Below, piece by piece: positions 24,688 through 33,041 of a DNA stretch of 64,000 nucleotides. The stretch is from CAYUYV01 sp964522525 (GTDB lineage Bacteria > Pseudomonadota > Alphaproteobacteria > JAJFIK01). The notes under the pieces were generated by a model that saw only the letters and a list, made by a program, of their open reading frames with translations, was not told the origin of the DNA and did not search any database. The translations under genes and the position numbers were made by a program. The stretch's first letter is position 1, and every line of letters starts with the position of its first letter. The stretch spans positions 1-64,000 of the forward strand of contig CAZFWG010000016.1 in the NCBI GenBank assembly GCA_964522525.1. The letters run 5' to 3'.

Positions 24688-25566
24688 ATGGACAACAATC
24701 CTGCCTTGCGCATCGAGGATGACGGTGCCGTGCGGCATCTCATTTTGTGCCGTCCGGAAGCCTTCAACACCATCACGGCCCGCTTGCGCGATGATTTGGC
24801 GGACGCGGTAGAAGCGGCGGATCGGGATCGCGGCGTCAAGGTGATCCTTCTGCGTGCCGAGGGCCGTGCCTTTTGCGCAGGATTCGGCCTGGACTGGTCG
24901 ACATTTTCCCAAGCGGAAAACGAAGGCGAGAAGGTGGGCCGGGCGTGGGATTCCGTGGATGATCTCGGCATGATCGGCCGCTATGCGGCGGCCTTCTCCA
25001 CCTTGCGGGAGTGTTCGAAGCCGACCCTGGCGGCCGTGCAAGGCTACTGCGTGGCGGGCGGAACGGATCTGGCTTTCAATTGTGATCTTCTTCTGTGTAG
25101 TGAGGATGCGCGCTTCGGCTATCCTCCGGCGCGGGTCTGGGGTGTGCCGGAACAGCCTTGGCTGTGGGTTGCCCGCCTGGGGCTCCAGGGGGCCAAACGT
25201 TTCCTGTTCACCGGTGACGAAATCCTGGCCGAGGAGGCGGAACGCCTGGGCCTTGTCTGGGAGAAAGTGCCGAATGCGGACCTTCTGGACCGGGCATCGG
25301 CACTCGCCCAGCGCATGGCGCAGATGCCCCTCAACCAGCTACAGATGATGAAATGGGTGTTGAACGATTGCGCTCACCGCATGTTCGATCCCCAGACCTC
25401 CCGCATGCTGGGCTGTCTTTTTGACGGGGTGGCCCGGCACACCCAGGAAGGTCATGACTTCGTCGCGCGGGCCCGGGAGGTCGGCTGGCGTGAGGCGGTC
25501 CGGGAGCGGGATCGTCCTTTTGGGGACTATGGCGAACGACGGTCGGACCCGCGCCACGAGGATTGA
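24688..25566 (+). CDS. Enoyl-CoA hydratase/isomerase family protein
   Basis: This 292-residue crotonase-fold protein probably acts on a CoA thioester. The oxyanion-hole elements are present: LLRAEGRAFCAGFGLDWSTF, and KPTLAAVQGYCVAGGTDLAFNCDLLLCSED. The position that holds the catalytic Glu in enoyl-CoA hydratases is not obviously conserved: GVPEQPWLWVARLG follows YPPARVW. Isomerase, hydrolase or another crotonase activity is therefore possible. I chose the ATG at 24688, 10 bases after the hydrolase stop; the pair is probably co-transcribed, which suggests a shared degradation route. Confidence 0.82.
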   Translation: MDNNPALRIEDDGAVRHLILCRPEAFNTITARLRDDLADAVEAADRDRGVKVILLRAEGRAFCAGFGLDWSTFSQAENEGEKVGRAWDSVDDLGMIGRYAAAFSTLRECSKPTLAAVQGYCVAGGTDLAFNCDLLLCSEDARFGYPPARVWGVPEQPWLWVARLGLQGAKRFLFTGDEILAEEAERLGLVWEKVPNADLLDRASALAQRMAQMPLNQLQMMKWVLNDCAHRMFDPQTSRMLGCLFDGVARHTQEGHDFVARAREVGWREAVRERDRPFGDYGERRSDPRHED

Positions 25567-25597
25567 CGCGCCGCGGGTCCGTTATGCTGAAAGCGCT

Positions 25598-26902
25598 TCA
25601 GATTTGATCGAGCGCCTGGTTGATATCGGCCTGGATGTCGGCGGCATCCTCGATCCCGACCGAGACGCGTACCACGTCGTCACCGGCGCCCGCGGCCGTG
25701 CGCTGCTCATCGGTCAGCTGACGGTGAGTCGTCGAGGCCGGGTGAATGATCAGGCTGCGGGTATCGCCCACATTGGCGAGGTTGCTGAACAGTTTGACAC
25801 TGTTGACGAGTTTCTTCCCGGCCTCATAGCCGCCCTTGACGCCGAAAGTGAACACCGCGCCGGCGCCTTGGGGGCAGTATTTCTGCGCCAGGACATAATA
25901 GGGGTCGCTCGCAAGGCCCGGATAGGACACCCAACTCACCTTGTCGTGTCCGACCAGATGATGGGCAAGGTTCAGGGCGTTGGAGCAGTGCTGTTTCATC
26001 CGTAACGGGAGTGTTTCAATCCCGGTCAGGATCAAGAACGCATTCATCGGCGAAAGGGCAGGGCCCAGATCACGCAAGCCAATGGCCCGGCAGGCGACGG
26101 CATAGGCCACGGGTCCGAAGGCCTCCGTCAGGCGCGTGCCGTGATAGGACGGATTGGGCTCGCTCATGGTCGGGAACTTGCCCGAGGCCGCCCAGTCAAA
26201 TGTGCCGCCGTCCACGATGAGGCCGGCAATGGCATTGCCGTGTCCGCCGAGAAATTTCGTCGCCGAATGAAGGACGATGGAAGCGCCATGTTCGAGCGGC
26301 CGGCACAAGGCCGGGGTCGCCAGCGTGTTGTCGACGATCAGCGGGATGCCAGCCTCATTGGCGATGGCCGCAATTGCGGCGATGTCGGTGATCACGCCGC
26401 CGGGATTGGCGATGCTCTCGATAAAGATGGCCTTCGTGCGCGGGGTCAGCGCCCGGCGGAAATTCTCCGGATCATTGTCATCGACCCAGACCACGTTCCA
26501 GCCGAATTTCTTGAAGGCCAGTCCGAACTGATTGATGGAGCCGCCATAGAGATGGCGCGCGGCCAGGAATTCGTCGCCCGGCTCCATCAGGGCGTGGAAG
26601 GCCACGACCTGGGCCGCATGACCGGAACCCACCGCGAGCGCGGCGGCCCCGCCTTCAAGGGCGGCGACCCGATCCTCGAGGACACTGCAGGTCGGGTTGC
26701 CGATGCGCGAATAGATGAAGCCCAGTTCCTCGAGATTGAAGAGCCGCGCGGCGTGGTCCGTGTCATCAAAGACAAAGGACGTCGTCTGATAAATGGGCGT
26801 GACCCGGGCTTTGGTGGTGGGATCGGGCTGGGCCCCGGCATGGACCGCCTTGGTGTAGAAGCCCATGGGCCGCTCGGCATTGGACGGATCGTCTGTACTC
26901 AT
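25598..26902 (-). CDS. metY: O-acetylhomoserine sulfhydrylase / Cys-Met metabolism PLP enzyme
   Basis: This 434-residue enzyme of the Cys/Met metabolism PLP family most likely makes homocysteine from O-acetylhomoserine and sulfide. It has VTPIYQTTSFVFDD, YSRIGNPTCSVLEDRVAALEGG, the PLP-phosphate and Asp contacts VDNTLATP, and the PLP-lysine motif SATKFLGGHG. The length matches O-acetylhomoserine sulfhydrylases, which are longer than the roughly 390-residue cystathionine gamma-synthases. The ATG at 26902 follows AAGGAAAT. It lies about 50 bases downstream of a CoA-binding-protein gene on the same strand, a pairing seen in other alphaproteobacteria. Confidence 0.85.
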   Translation of the reverse strand: MSTDDPSNAERPMGFYTKAVHAGAQPDPTTKARVTPIYQTTSFVFDDTDHAARLFNLEELGFIYSRIGNPTCSVLEDRVAALEGGAAALAVGSGHAAQVVAFHALMEPGDEFLAARHLYGGSINQFGLAFKKFGWNVVWVDDNDPENFRRALTPRTKAIFIESIANPGGVITDIAAIAAIANEAGIPLIVDNTLATPALCRPLEHGASIVLHSATKFLGGHGNAIAGLIVDGGTFDWAASGKFPTMSEPNPSYHGTRLTEAFGPVAYAVACRAIGLRDLGPALSPMNAFLILTGIETLPLRMKQHCSNALNLAHHLVGHDKVSWVSYPGLASDPYYVLAQKYCPQGAGAVFTFGVKGGYEAGKKLVNSVKLFSNLANVGDTRSLIIHPASTTHRQLTDEQRTAAGAGDDVVRVSVGIEDAADIQADINQALDQI

Positions 26903-26949
26903 GGCTATTTCCTTCATTTGCATTTGTGAGTGGGAAGCTGTGGGATCTG

Positions 26950-27372
26950 TCAGAGGCCCAGTCGCCGTCTTTCGATCTTCGGGCATCGGTCCATGACCAC
27001 GGTCAGGCCGGCGGCCTCGGCCCGCATGGCGGCCTGGTCGTGGCGCACGCCGAGCTGCATCCAGATCGCCTTGGCGCCGACCATGATGGCCTCCTCAACG
27101 ATCGGTCCGACATCCTCGGAACGGCGAAAAATATCGACGAGATCAAGGGCGACGGGCACGGCGGTGAGATTGGGATGGCTCGGACGGCCCAGGAGAAGTT
27201 CGCCTTCGAGGGCCGGGTTGACGGGATAGACCTCGTAACCGGCTTCGATCAGATAGGCGGTGACTTCATGGCTGTCCCGATAGGGTTTGGCGCTGGCTCC
27301 CACCACCGCGATGGTGCGGGTCGCGGTCAACAACTCGCGCAGCATGGCATCGTCATAGTGCAGCACGGACAT
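26950..27372 (-). CDS. CoA-binding domain protein (YccU type)
   Basis: This 140-residue protein has a single Rossmann-like CoA-binding domain. Recognisable features are TIAVVGASAKPYRDSHEVTAYLIEAGYEVYPVNP near the start and KAIWMQLGVRHDQAAMRAEAAGLTVVMDRCPKIE at the end, matching the YccU family. The physiological role of the family is not established. It precedes the MetY-type gene on the same strand and follows the crotonase gene by about 60 bases, so the three genes could be one operon. Confidence 0.88.
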   Translation of the reverse strand: MSVLHYDDAMLRELLTATRTIAVVGASAKPYRDSHEVTAYLIEAGYEVYPVNPALEGELLLGRPSHPNLTAVPVALDLVDIFRRSEDVGPIVEEAIMVGAKAIWMQLGVRHDQAAMRAEAAGLTVVMDRCPKIERRRLGL

Positions 27373-27435
27373 GGGACCTCCCGTTTGCCGGCGCGTGGAC
27401 TGTCACCCTAACCTGGGCTCCGCCCTTGCGGAAGA

Positions 27436-28242
27436 TCAGGCCTCGGGCCAGTCCGGCTGCCGCTTCTCGATAAAGGCACCGATGCCTTCGGCCGCATCCG
27501 GTCCGATCATGTTGATGGTCATGACTTCGGCCATCCGGTCATAGGCATCCGCCACGGGGCGTTCCACCTGGTCATAGAAGGCTCTTTTGCCGATGGCGAC
27601 AACGCTGCGGGATTTCCCGGCAATGCGGCGGGCCAGCGCCTGGGTTTCGGCTTCGAGGTCGGCGACATCCACCACCCGGTTGACGAGCCCGAGGGCCTTG
27701 GCGTCGTCGGCCGAAACCGCGTCGCCGGTCAGCAGCATTTCCATCGCCGCCTTGCGACCGACGGCACGGGACAGCGCCACCATGGGGGTCGAACAGAAAA
27801 GGCCGATATTGACCCCCGGCGTGGCAAAGCGGGCCGTCCGGGCTGCCACCACGAGATCGCAGGTGGCCGCGAGCTGACATCCGGCCGCCGTGGCCAGGCC
27901 GTGAACCTGGGCGATCACCGGTTGGGGAAGCGCCAGAATGCTCTGCATCAACGCGCTGCATTCATTGAATGTTTCGCGGAAGAAGCGGGCGCCGCCATCC
28001 GCTTCGGCCCGCGCCGCCGTCATTTCCTTCAGGTCATGGCCCGCACAATAGACAGGGCCCGCCGCCGCCAGAATGACGACCTTGATGGCCCGGTCCTGCG
28101 CGATGGTGTGAAACCGGTCGAGCAGGGCTTTCATCAGGGGGCGAGACAGGCTGTTGCGGGCCTGGGGCCGATTGAGGGTGAGGGTCAGAACCGGGCCCTC
28201 AAGGGACCCCAGCAACAGATCGGATGACGGAGAAAAGCTCAC
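27436..28242 (-). CDS. Enoyl-CoA hydratase/isomerase family protein
   Basis: This 268-residue crotonase-superfamily protein starts with GTG at 28242, with GGGAG upstream. It has VTLTLNRPQARNSLS-like N-terminal strands, PVYCAGHDLKEMTA, and PVIAQVHGLATAAGCQLAATCDLVVAA for the oxyanion hole, followed by TPGVNIGLFCSTPMVALSRAVG. It lacks the usual Glu pair of enoyl-CoA hydratase 1 at the ICSTP position, so it resembles the ECHDC3-like branch whose activity is unclear. It is first in a minus-strand run with the CoA-binding and MetY-type genes, and its promoter region carries a perfect palindrome. Confidence 0.85.
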   Translation of the reverse strand: MSFSPSSDLLLGSLEGPVLTLTLNRPQARNSLSRPLMKALLDRFHTIAQDRAIKVVILAAAGPVYCAGHDLKEMTAARAEADGGARFFRETFNECSALMQSILALPQPVIAQVHGLATAAGCQLAATCDLVVAARTARFATPGVNIGLFCSTPMVALSRAVGRKAAMEMLLTGDAVSADDAKALGLVNRVVDVADLEAETQALARRIAGKSRSVVAIGKRAFYDQVERPVADAYDRMAEVMTINMIGPDAAEGIGAFIEKRQPDWPEA

Positions 28243-28274
28243 GGTGCGCTCCCTGATTTGTACCCTCGAAAATG

Positions 28275-28290
28275 AGGTATTATAATACCT
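28275..28290. promoter_or_regulatory. Perfect 16-bp palindrome, candidate operator
   Basis: AGGTATTATAATACCT is fully self-complementary. It lies 33 bases upstream of the GTG start of the minus-strand crotonase gene, in an AT-rich part of the divergent region shared with rplM. A TetR- or MarR-type operator is a reasonable guess; the bound protein is unknown. Confidence 0.55.
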
Positions 28291-28337
28291 AATTATTAGC
28301 CTATTGTTTTCATTATGTTATTCATGATCTCCGCCAG

Positions 28338-28522
28338 TTGACATGGTCATGACTGTTCTTTACCAAACTGGCTTCAAGGATTTCGTGCCGGACTGCCCAT
28401 TGTCACCGATACTCCCCTGCTAAGGGAGTGATCCCGGTCACAGGTTCAGCCGATCCCCACCCTTGACGATCCCCATTCTCAAGATCCCCGGCGTGATGTC
28501 GCGACGTGGGATGGAGACGGTT
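28338..28522 (+). promoter_or_regulatory. Candidate promoter and leader of rplM-rpsI
   Basis: TTGACA (28338-28343) is a consensus -35; 17 bases later TACCAA is a weak -10. The leader would be about 150 bases and holds an inverted repeat ACTCCC (28411-28416) / GGGAGT (28424-28429). In E. coli rplM-rpsI is autoregulated by L13 through its leader; a similar role here is only a suggestion. Confidence 0.35.
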
Positions 28523-28987
28523 ATGAAAACACATTTTGCCAAAGCCTCGGAAATCGAGAAACGCTGGGTCGTGATCGATGCCGAGGGCCTTGTGGTCGGG
28601 CGGCTGGCCACGATCATCGCGACGCGGCTGCGCGGCAAGCACCGGCCGGACTACACACCCCATGTGGATTGCGGCGACAATGTCGTTGTCGTCAATGCGG
28701 ACAAGGTGGTGTTCACGGGCCGCAAGCGGGAACAGCAGACCTATTATTGGCATACGGGCTATCCGGGCGGCATCAAGAGCCGGACGGCAGATAAGATCCT
28801 GGACGGACGGTTTCCGGAACGGGTCCTGGAAAAGGCCGTCAAGCGCATGCTGCCGGACGGACCGCTGGCGCGTCGTCAATTCTCCAATCTTCGGGTCTAT
28901 GCGGGGCCGGAACATCCCCATGAGGCGCAAAAGCCTCAAGCCCTCGACATCAAGAGCCGCAACCCGAAAAACAGCTTGAGAGGCTGA
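28523..28987 (+). CDS. rplM: 50S ribosomal protein L13
   Basis: This is ribosomal protein L13 of the large subunit, 154 residues. The start KTHFAKASEIEKRWVVIDAEGLVVGRLAT, the GDNVVVVNADKVVFTGRKREQ core and PDGPLARRQFSNLRVYAGPEHPHEAQKP are typical of alphaproteobacterial L13. I chose the ATG at 28523 because GGAG lies upstream and the family starts with MKT; the longer open frame from 28463 is leader. It is followed 2 bases later by rpsI, the conserved order. Confidence 0.97.
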   Translation: MKTHFAKASEIEKRWVVIDAEGLVVGRLATIIATRLRGKHRPDYTPHVDCGDNVVVVNADKVVFTGRKREQQTYYWHTGYPGGIKSRTADKILDGRFPERVLEKAVKRMLPDGPLARRQFSNLRVYAGPEHPHEAQKPQALDIKSRNPKNSLRG

Positions 28988-28989
28988 CC

Positions 28990-29487
28990 ATGTCGGATGA
29001 ACCGCGTACACTAAGAGATCTCAGTGACCTGTCCGAGTCCGAAGCCGCCGCGGCCAATGCCGTGGACGCGGCCGTTCCGCGCGAACCCAAGATCGATGAG
29101 TTCGGTCGGGCCTATGCCACGGGCAAGCGGAAGGACGCCGTTGCCCGGGTGTGGGTGAAGCGGGGCACAGGTCAAGTCACGGTCAATGGCCGGGATGTCG
29201 AGCGCTATTTCGCCCGTCCCGTTTTGCGAATGGTGCTGCGTCAGCCCCTGGTCGTTGCGGAGCGCGACACCCAATATGACATCGTCTGCACGGTGGCCGG
29301 TGGTGGCCTTTCGGGTCAGGCTGGCGCCGTGCGCCACGGCATTTCCAGGGCGCTCACCTATTACGAGCCGGATCTGCGTCCGATCCTGAAGAAACACGGT
29401 TTCCTGACCCGCGATCCGCGTACGGTGGAGCGGAAGAAATACGGCCGCGCCAAGGCCCGGCGCAGCTTCCAGTTCTCCAAGCGCTAA
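28990..29487 (+). CDS. rpsI: 30S ribosomal protein S9
   Basis: This is ribosomal protein S9 of the small subunit, 165 residues. The conserved core starts at YATGKRKDAVARVWVKRGTG and ends with the basic tail ERKKYGRAKARRSFQFSKR, which reaches the P-site tRNA. About 40 residues precede the core as an acidic, Ala-rich extension; such extensions are common in alphaproteobacterial S9. It is co-transcribed with rplM (2-base gap) and probably with argC (8-base gap). Confidence 0.97.
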   Translation: MSDEPRTLRDLSDLSESEAAAANAVDAAVPREPKIDEFGRAYATGKRKDAVARVWVKRGTGQVTVNGRDVERYFARPVLRMVLRQPLVVAERDTQYDIVCTVAGGGLSGQAGAVRHGISRALTYYEPDLRPILKKHGFLTRDPRTVERKKYGRAKARRSFQFSKR

Positions 29488-29495
29488 GGCGCGTC

Positions 29496-30542
29496 ATGGC
29501 GACGAAACCCATTGCTGTCGCCATTCTGGGGGCGAGCGGCTATACGGGGGCGGATCTCTTGCGCCTCCTGGCCGGTCACCCCCATGCGGATATGGCGGTG
29601 CTTACCGCCAATGCCCATGCGGGCAAGCCCCTGAGCGCGGTCTTCCCGCATCTGCGGATGCTCGACGTTCCTGATCTGATCACCGTCGACGAGGCGGATT
29701 GGTCATCCGTCGACGCTGTTTTCTGCGCATTGCCCCACGGCACGACTCAGGAAATTGTTGCGCGCCTGCCGGATCATTTGAGGATCGTCGATCTTTCTGC
29801 TGATTTTCGTCTGCGGGATGCTGATCTCTACGCCGATACTTACGGCAAGCCCCACGGCGCTTTCCATCTGCAAGGCCAGGCGGTCTACGGTTTGACCGAA
29901 CATGCGCGGGACACGGTGCGGGCAGCGCGGATCGTGGCCTGTCCCGGCTGTTATCCGACCGCTACGCTTTTGGCGCTTTTGCCCCTCGTCAAGGCTGGCG
30001 TGATTGAGACGGACGATCTGATCATTGACGCCAAGTCCGGCGTGTCCGGCGCCGGGCGCGGCCTGAAAGAAGCCAATCTGTTCTGCGAAGTGGGCGAGGG
30101 CATTCACCCTTACGGTATTGCCCGCCATCGTCATGCCCCGGAAATTGAACAGGAGTTGGCCGTGGCGCACGGAGCATCCGTGCAAGTCAATTTCACGCCC
30201 CATCTCATGCCGATGAATCGCGGGGAACTGGTGACCTGCTATGTCCGGCTGGCGCCCGGTCGTGCCGTGTCGCAGGCCCGGGATGCGTTGGTCGGCGCCT
30301 ATGAAGCGGAACCCTTCGTACACGTCCTGCCCGAAGGAGAAGCACCCGCGACCCGCCATGTGCGCGGTTCCAACCATTGCGTGGTGAATGTGTTCGCCGA
30401 CCGGCTGCCCGGCCGCCTGATTGTCATCGCGGCCATCGACAATCTGGTCAAAGGCTCAAGCGGTCAGGCGATCCAGAATTTCAATCTGATGATGGGTCTG
30501 AACGAAACCACGGCGCTTGAACAGGCACCATTATTTCCATGA
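29496..30542 (+). CDS. argC: N-acetyl-gamma-glutamyl-phosphate reductase
   Basis: This is the third enzyme of arginine synthesis, reducing N-acetylglutamyl phosphate to the semialdehyde with NADPH. The N-terminal motif AILGASGYTGADLLRLLAGHP binds NADP, ACPGCYPTATLLALLPL carries the catalytic cysteine, and HRHAPEIEQEL and FTPHLMPMNRGE complete the family signature. At 348 residues it is the usual length of the type 1 enzyme. It follows rpsI by 8 bases, an arrangement conserved in many alphaproteobacteria. Confidence 0.96.
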   Translation: MATKPIAVAILGASGYTGADLLRLLAGHPHADMAVLTANAHAGKPLSAVFPHLRMLDVPDLITVDEADWSSVDAVFCALPHGTTQEIVARLPDHLRIVDLSADFRLRDADLYADTYGKPHGAFHLQGQAVYGLTEHARDTVRAARIVACPGCYPTATLLALLPLVKAGVIETDDLIIDAKSGVSGAGRGLKEANLFCEVGEGIHPYGIARHRHAPEIEQELAVAHGASVQVNFTPHLMPMNRGELVTCYVRLAPGRAVSQARDALVGAYEAEPFVHVLPEGEAPATRHVRGSNHCVVNVFADRLPGRLIVIAAIDNLVKGSSGQAIQNFNLMMGLNETTALEQAPLFP

Positions 30543-30575
30543 CGGCACCTGTCCGGTTCGCTCGTGGACCCTGCC

Positions 30576-32861
30576 TCAGGTCGATTTGACCTTCACATAG
30601 GAGCCCGGCGCCGGTTCAATGATGTCCAGGGCGCCGTCGCCCGGGACCCGGGCGGCGATGCGTTCGCCTGAACGTCCGGAAAGCCAAGCGTCCCAATCCG
30701 GCCACCAGGACCCCGGTGTTTCCGATGCATTCGAGAACCAAGTGTCGAATTCACCACTCAGGTCTTCATTGGTCCAATATTGGTATTTTTTCGCGTCCGG
30801 ATGGTTGATCACGCCGGCGATATGGCCGCTGCCTGAGAGCACGAAACGGATGTCTCCGCTGAACAGGCGGGTTGCTTTGAACACGGACGTCGCCGGGGCA
30901 ATGTGATCTTCCTTCGATGACTGAAGATACATCGGGATAGTTACCTTGGACAGGTCGAGCGGTTGTCCCAGCATGGTCATCGTGCCCTTGGAGAGACGGT
31001 TCTCCTTGTAGAACTGACGCAGATAGAACATCAGCATCTCGCGGGGCAGGCGGGTCTGATCGGAATTCCAATAGAGCAGGTCGAACCGTTTCGGGTCCTT
31101 GCCCATCAGATAGTTGTTGATGACGAAGGACCAGATCAGATCGTTGGCCCGCAGAATATTGAAGGTGTTGGCCAGTTTCACGCCGTCAAGGTAACCCCCG
31201 CCGGCCCGCACCTGGGCTTCGATGTTCTCGATCTGCTTGTCATCGATGAAGATCTGGAGATCGCCGGCATCGGAAAAATCCGCTTGAGCCGCGAAAAAGG
31301 TGGCCGAGCTGATCGGCTGTTCGCCACGGGCGGCAAAATAGGCCAGCGCGGCGGAGAGAAGCGTGCCGCCGATGCAATAGCCGATGGCATTGACCTCGTT
31401 GACGCCGGTCGCCTCACGGACGGCCTTGAGCGCGGCGATCACCCCTTTCTGGAGATAGTCCTCGAAATTGAGGTCGCTCAGACTGTTGTCCGGGTTGACC
31501 CAGGACACGAGGAAGACCGTATAGCCCCGGTCCACGGCCCAGCGGATGAAGGAATTCTCCGGCCGCAGATCGAGAATGTAGAACTTGTTGATCCAGGGCG
31601 GGAAGATCAGCAGCGGGCGTTCATAGGTCGTTTCCGTGCTGGGCGCATACTGAATGAGCTGCAACAGCTCGTTCTGGAACACGACCGATCCGGGGGCGGT
31701 GGCGACATTGACGCCGACTTCAAAATGCTCCAGATCGGTCTGCTGGATCCACAGATCGCCCTTGCCCCGTTCCAGATCCCGCAGCAGATTGTTCAGTCCC
31801 CGTACGAGGTTCTCGCCATTGGATTTGATGGTCTCTTCGATGACTTCCGGATTGGTCAGGACGAAATTCGACGGCGACAGGGCATCGGCCATCTGTTTGG
31901 TGAAGAATTCCACCCGACGCTTCGTCTGCGGATCCATGCCCTCGACATCTTGGACCGTCTCCTGGAGCCAATGGCTCATCAGGAGATAGCTTTGCTTGAT
32001 GAAGTCAAAGACCTGATTGTCGGCCCATTCCTGGTGTTTCCAGCGCTTGTCGCCCTTGGAGGGCTGAACCACGGGATCGACTTCTTCGCCCATGAAGCGC
32101 CGCCAGGCGGTCTGCCACAGGGCGGTTTGCGCCTGCCAAAGTTCCATCTGGGAACGCATGATAAGCCAGGGATCGCTCATCATCCGTTGCAGGAGTTGGC
32201 TAAACGGTTCGGCCAGGTTCAGGGGATCGTTCTGGGTCCCATCCGCGTCCACGCCTTGTTTGCTCAAGAAGTCGGAGAGCAGGGCCTGACATTGCGCGGC
32301 TGCCTGGGCCAGATTCTGTGCGAGCAGGACCGGATCGGGCGCTCCGCTTTCCCCAGTGGTCTCCTCTTTCGACGTCCCAGATTTGGCGGTGTCCGGGCCC
32401 GATGATGTCTGTTCGGCCTTGGCTTTCGGCGGCTCGGACGGTTTGGGGTCGGCCTGTTTGGGCCGGTCCTGCGAGGGGGTTTCCTCGGACGACGCCTGTT
32501 GGGGCCGGGGCGGCGGCGGCGCAGACAGGGGCGCCTTGGGGGGCGGCGGATTGCTGGTGCCGTCCTCGGCAGCGGCGGCCTCGGGCGGCACATCGTCCCA
32601 GTTCCAACCAAACGGTCCTGGCGGGGGGGCAATTTCCGACGGCCACTGACCGCTGCCCGGCACGGGCCCCGCCTCTCCATGGCCAAGGGGGTTGATTTCC
32701 GTGGGCGTCATGGGCTCCATCAGGCCCGGTGCGATGAGGGGCGACAGGGGCAGATCCGTCACATCGTCCGACGGCGTCTCAGCCACAGGTCCGGGCCGAG
32801 GGTGATCATGTCCGTCGGGATTGTGAGTTTCCGGTGTTTTAGAGGTCGGCGTATCTGACAT
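30576..32861 (-). CDS. phaC: Class I poly(3-hydroxyalkanoate) synthase with long N-terminal extension
   Basis: This enzyme polymerises 3-hydroxyacyl-CoA into PHA at granule surfaces. The catalytic part has the lipase-like box GYCIGG with the active-site Cys in place of Ser, IFPPWINKFYILDLRPENSFIRW, VSWVNPD and GSGHIAGVINHP with the catalytic His. At about 761 residues it is some 150-200 longer than usual class I synthases (about 560-600). The extra part is a Pro/Ser/Glu-rich N-terminal segment, likely disordered. I chose the ATG at 32861, near GGTGAG; the open frame continues to 32972 with a Lys/Arg-rich stretch that I consider upstream sequence. It is convergent with argC. No phaA or phaB is adjacent. 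Confidence 0.93.
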   Translation of the reverse strand: MSDTPTSKTPETHNPDGHDHPRPGPVAETPSDDVTDLPLSPLIAPGLMEPMTPTEINPLGHGEAGPVPGSGQWPSEIAPPPGPFGWNWDDVPPEAAAAEDGTSNPPPPKAPLSAPPPPRPQQASSEETPSQDRPKQADPKPSEPPKAKAEQTSSGPDTAKSGTSKEETTGESGAPDPVLLAQNLAQAAAQCQALLSDFLSKQGVDADGTQNDPLNLAEPFSQLLQRMMSDPWLIMRSQMELWQAQTALWQTAWRRFMGEEVDPVVQPSKGDKRWKHQEWADNQVFDFIKQSYLLMSHWLQETVQDVEGMDPQTKRRVEFFTKQMADALSPSNFVLTNPEVIEETIKSNGENLVRGLNNLLRDLERGKGDLWIQQTDLEHFEVGVNVATAPGSVVFQNELLQLIQYAPSTETTYERPLLIFPPWINKFYILDLRPENSFIRWAVDRGYTVFLVSWVNPDNSLSDLNFEDYLQKGVIAALKAVREATGVNEVNAIGYCIGGTLLSAALAYFAARGEQPISSATFFAAQADFSDAGDLQIFIDDKQIENIEAQVRAGGGYLDGVKLANTFNILRANDLIWSFVINNYLMGKDPKRFDLLYWNSDQTRLPREMLMFYLRQFYKENRLSKGTMTMLGQPLDLSKVTIPMYLQSSKEDHIAPATSVFKATRLFSGDIRFVLSGSGHIAGVINHPDAKKYQYWTNEDLSGEFDTWFSNASETPGSWWPDWDAWLSGRSGERIAARVPGDGALDIIEPAPGSYVKVKST

Positions 32862-33041
32862 GGGCGCACTCACCAGACCGAGTGTTATTTGCTCAGGAAC
32901 TCGTCTTTTGCGTTTCTTTTTTCTTTTCGCACCCTTTTTGGGCGCAAGCAGCGTTTCATATATTCCAGCCATGGGGATCGGGTGTCCAGTCAGGAATTCC
33001 CCGGCATCTGCGCGGGGACAGGGATGGGAGAAGGCCGAACC

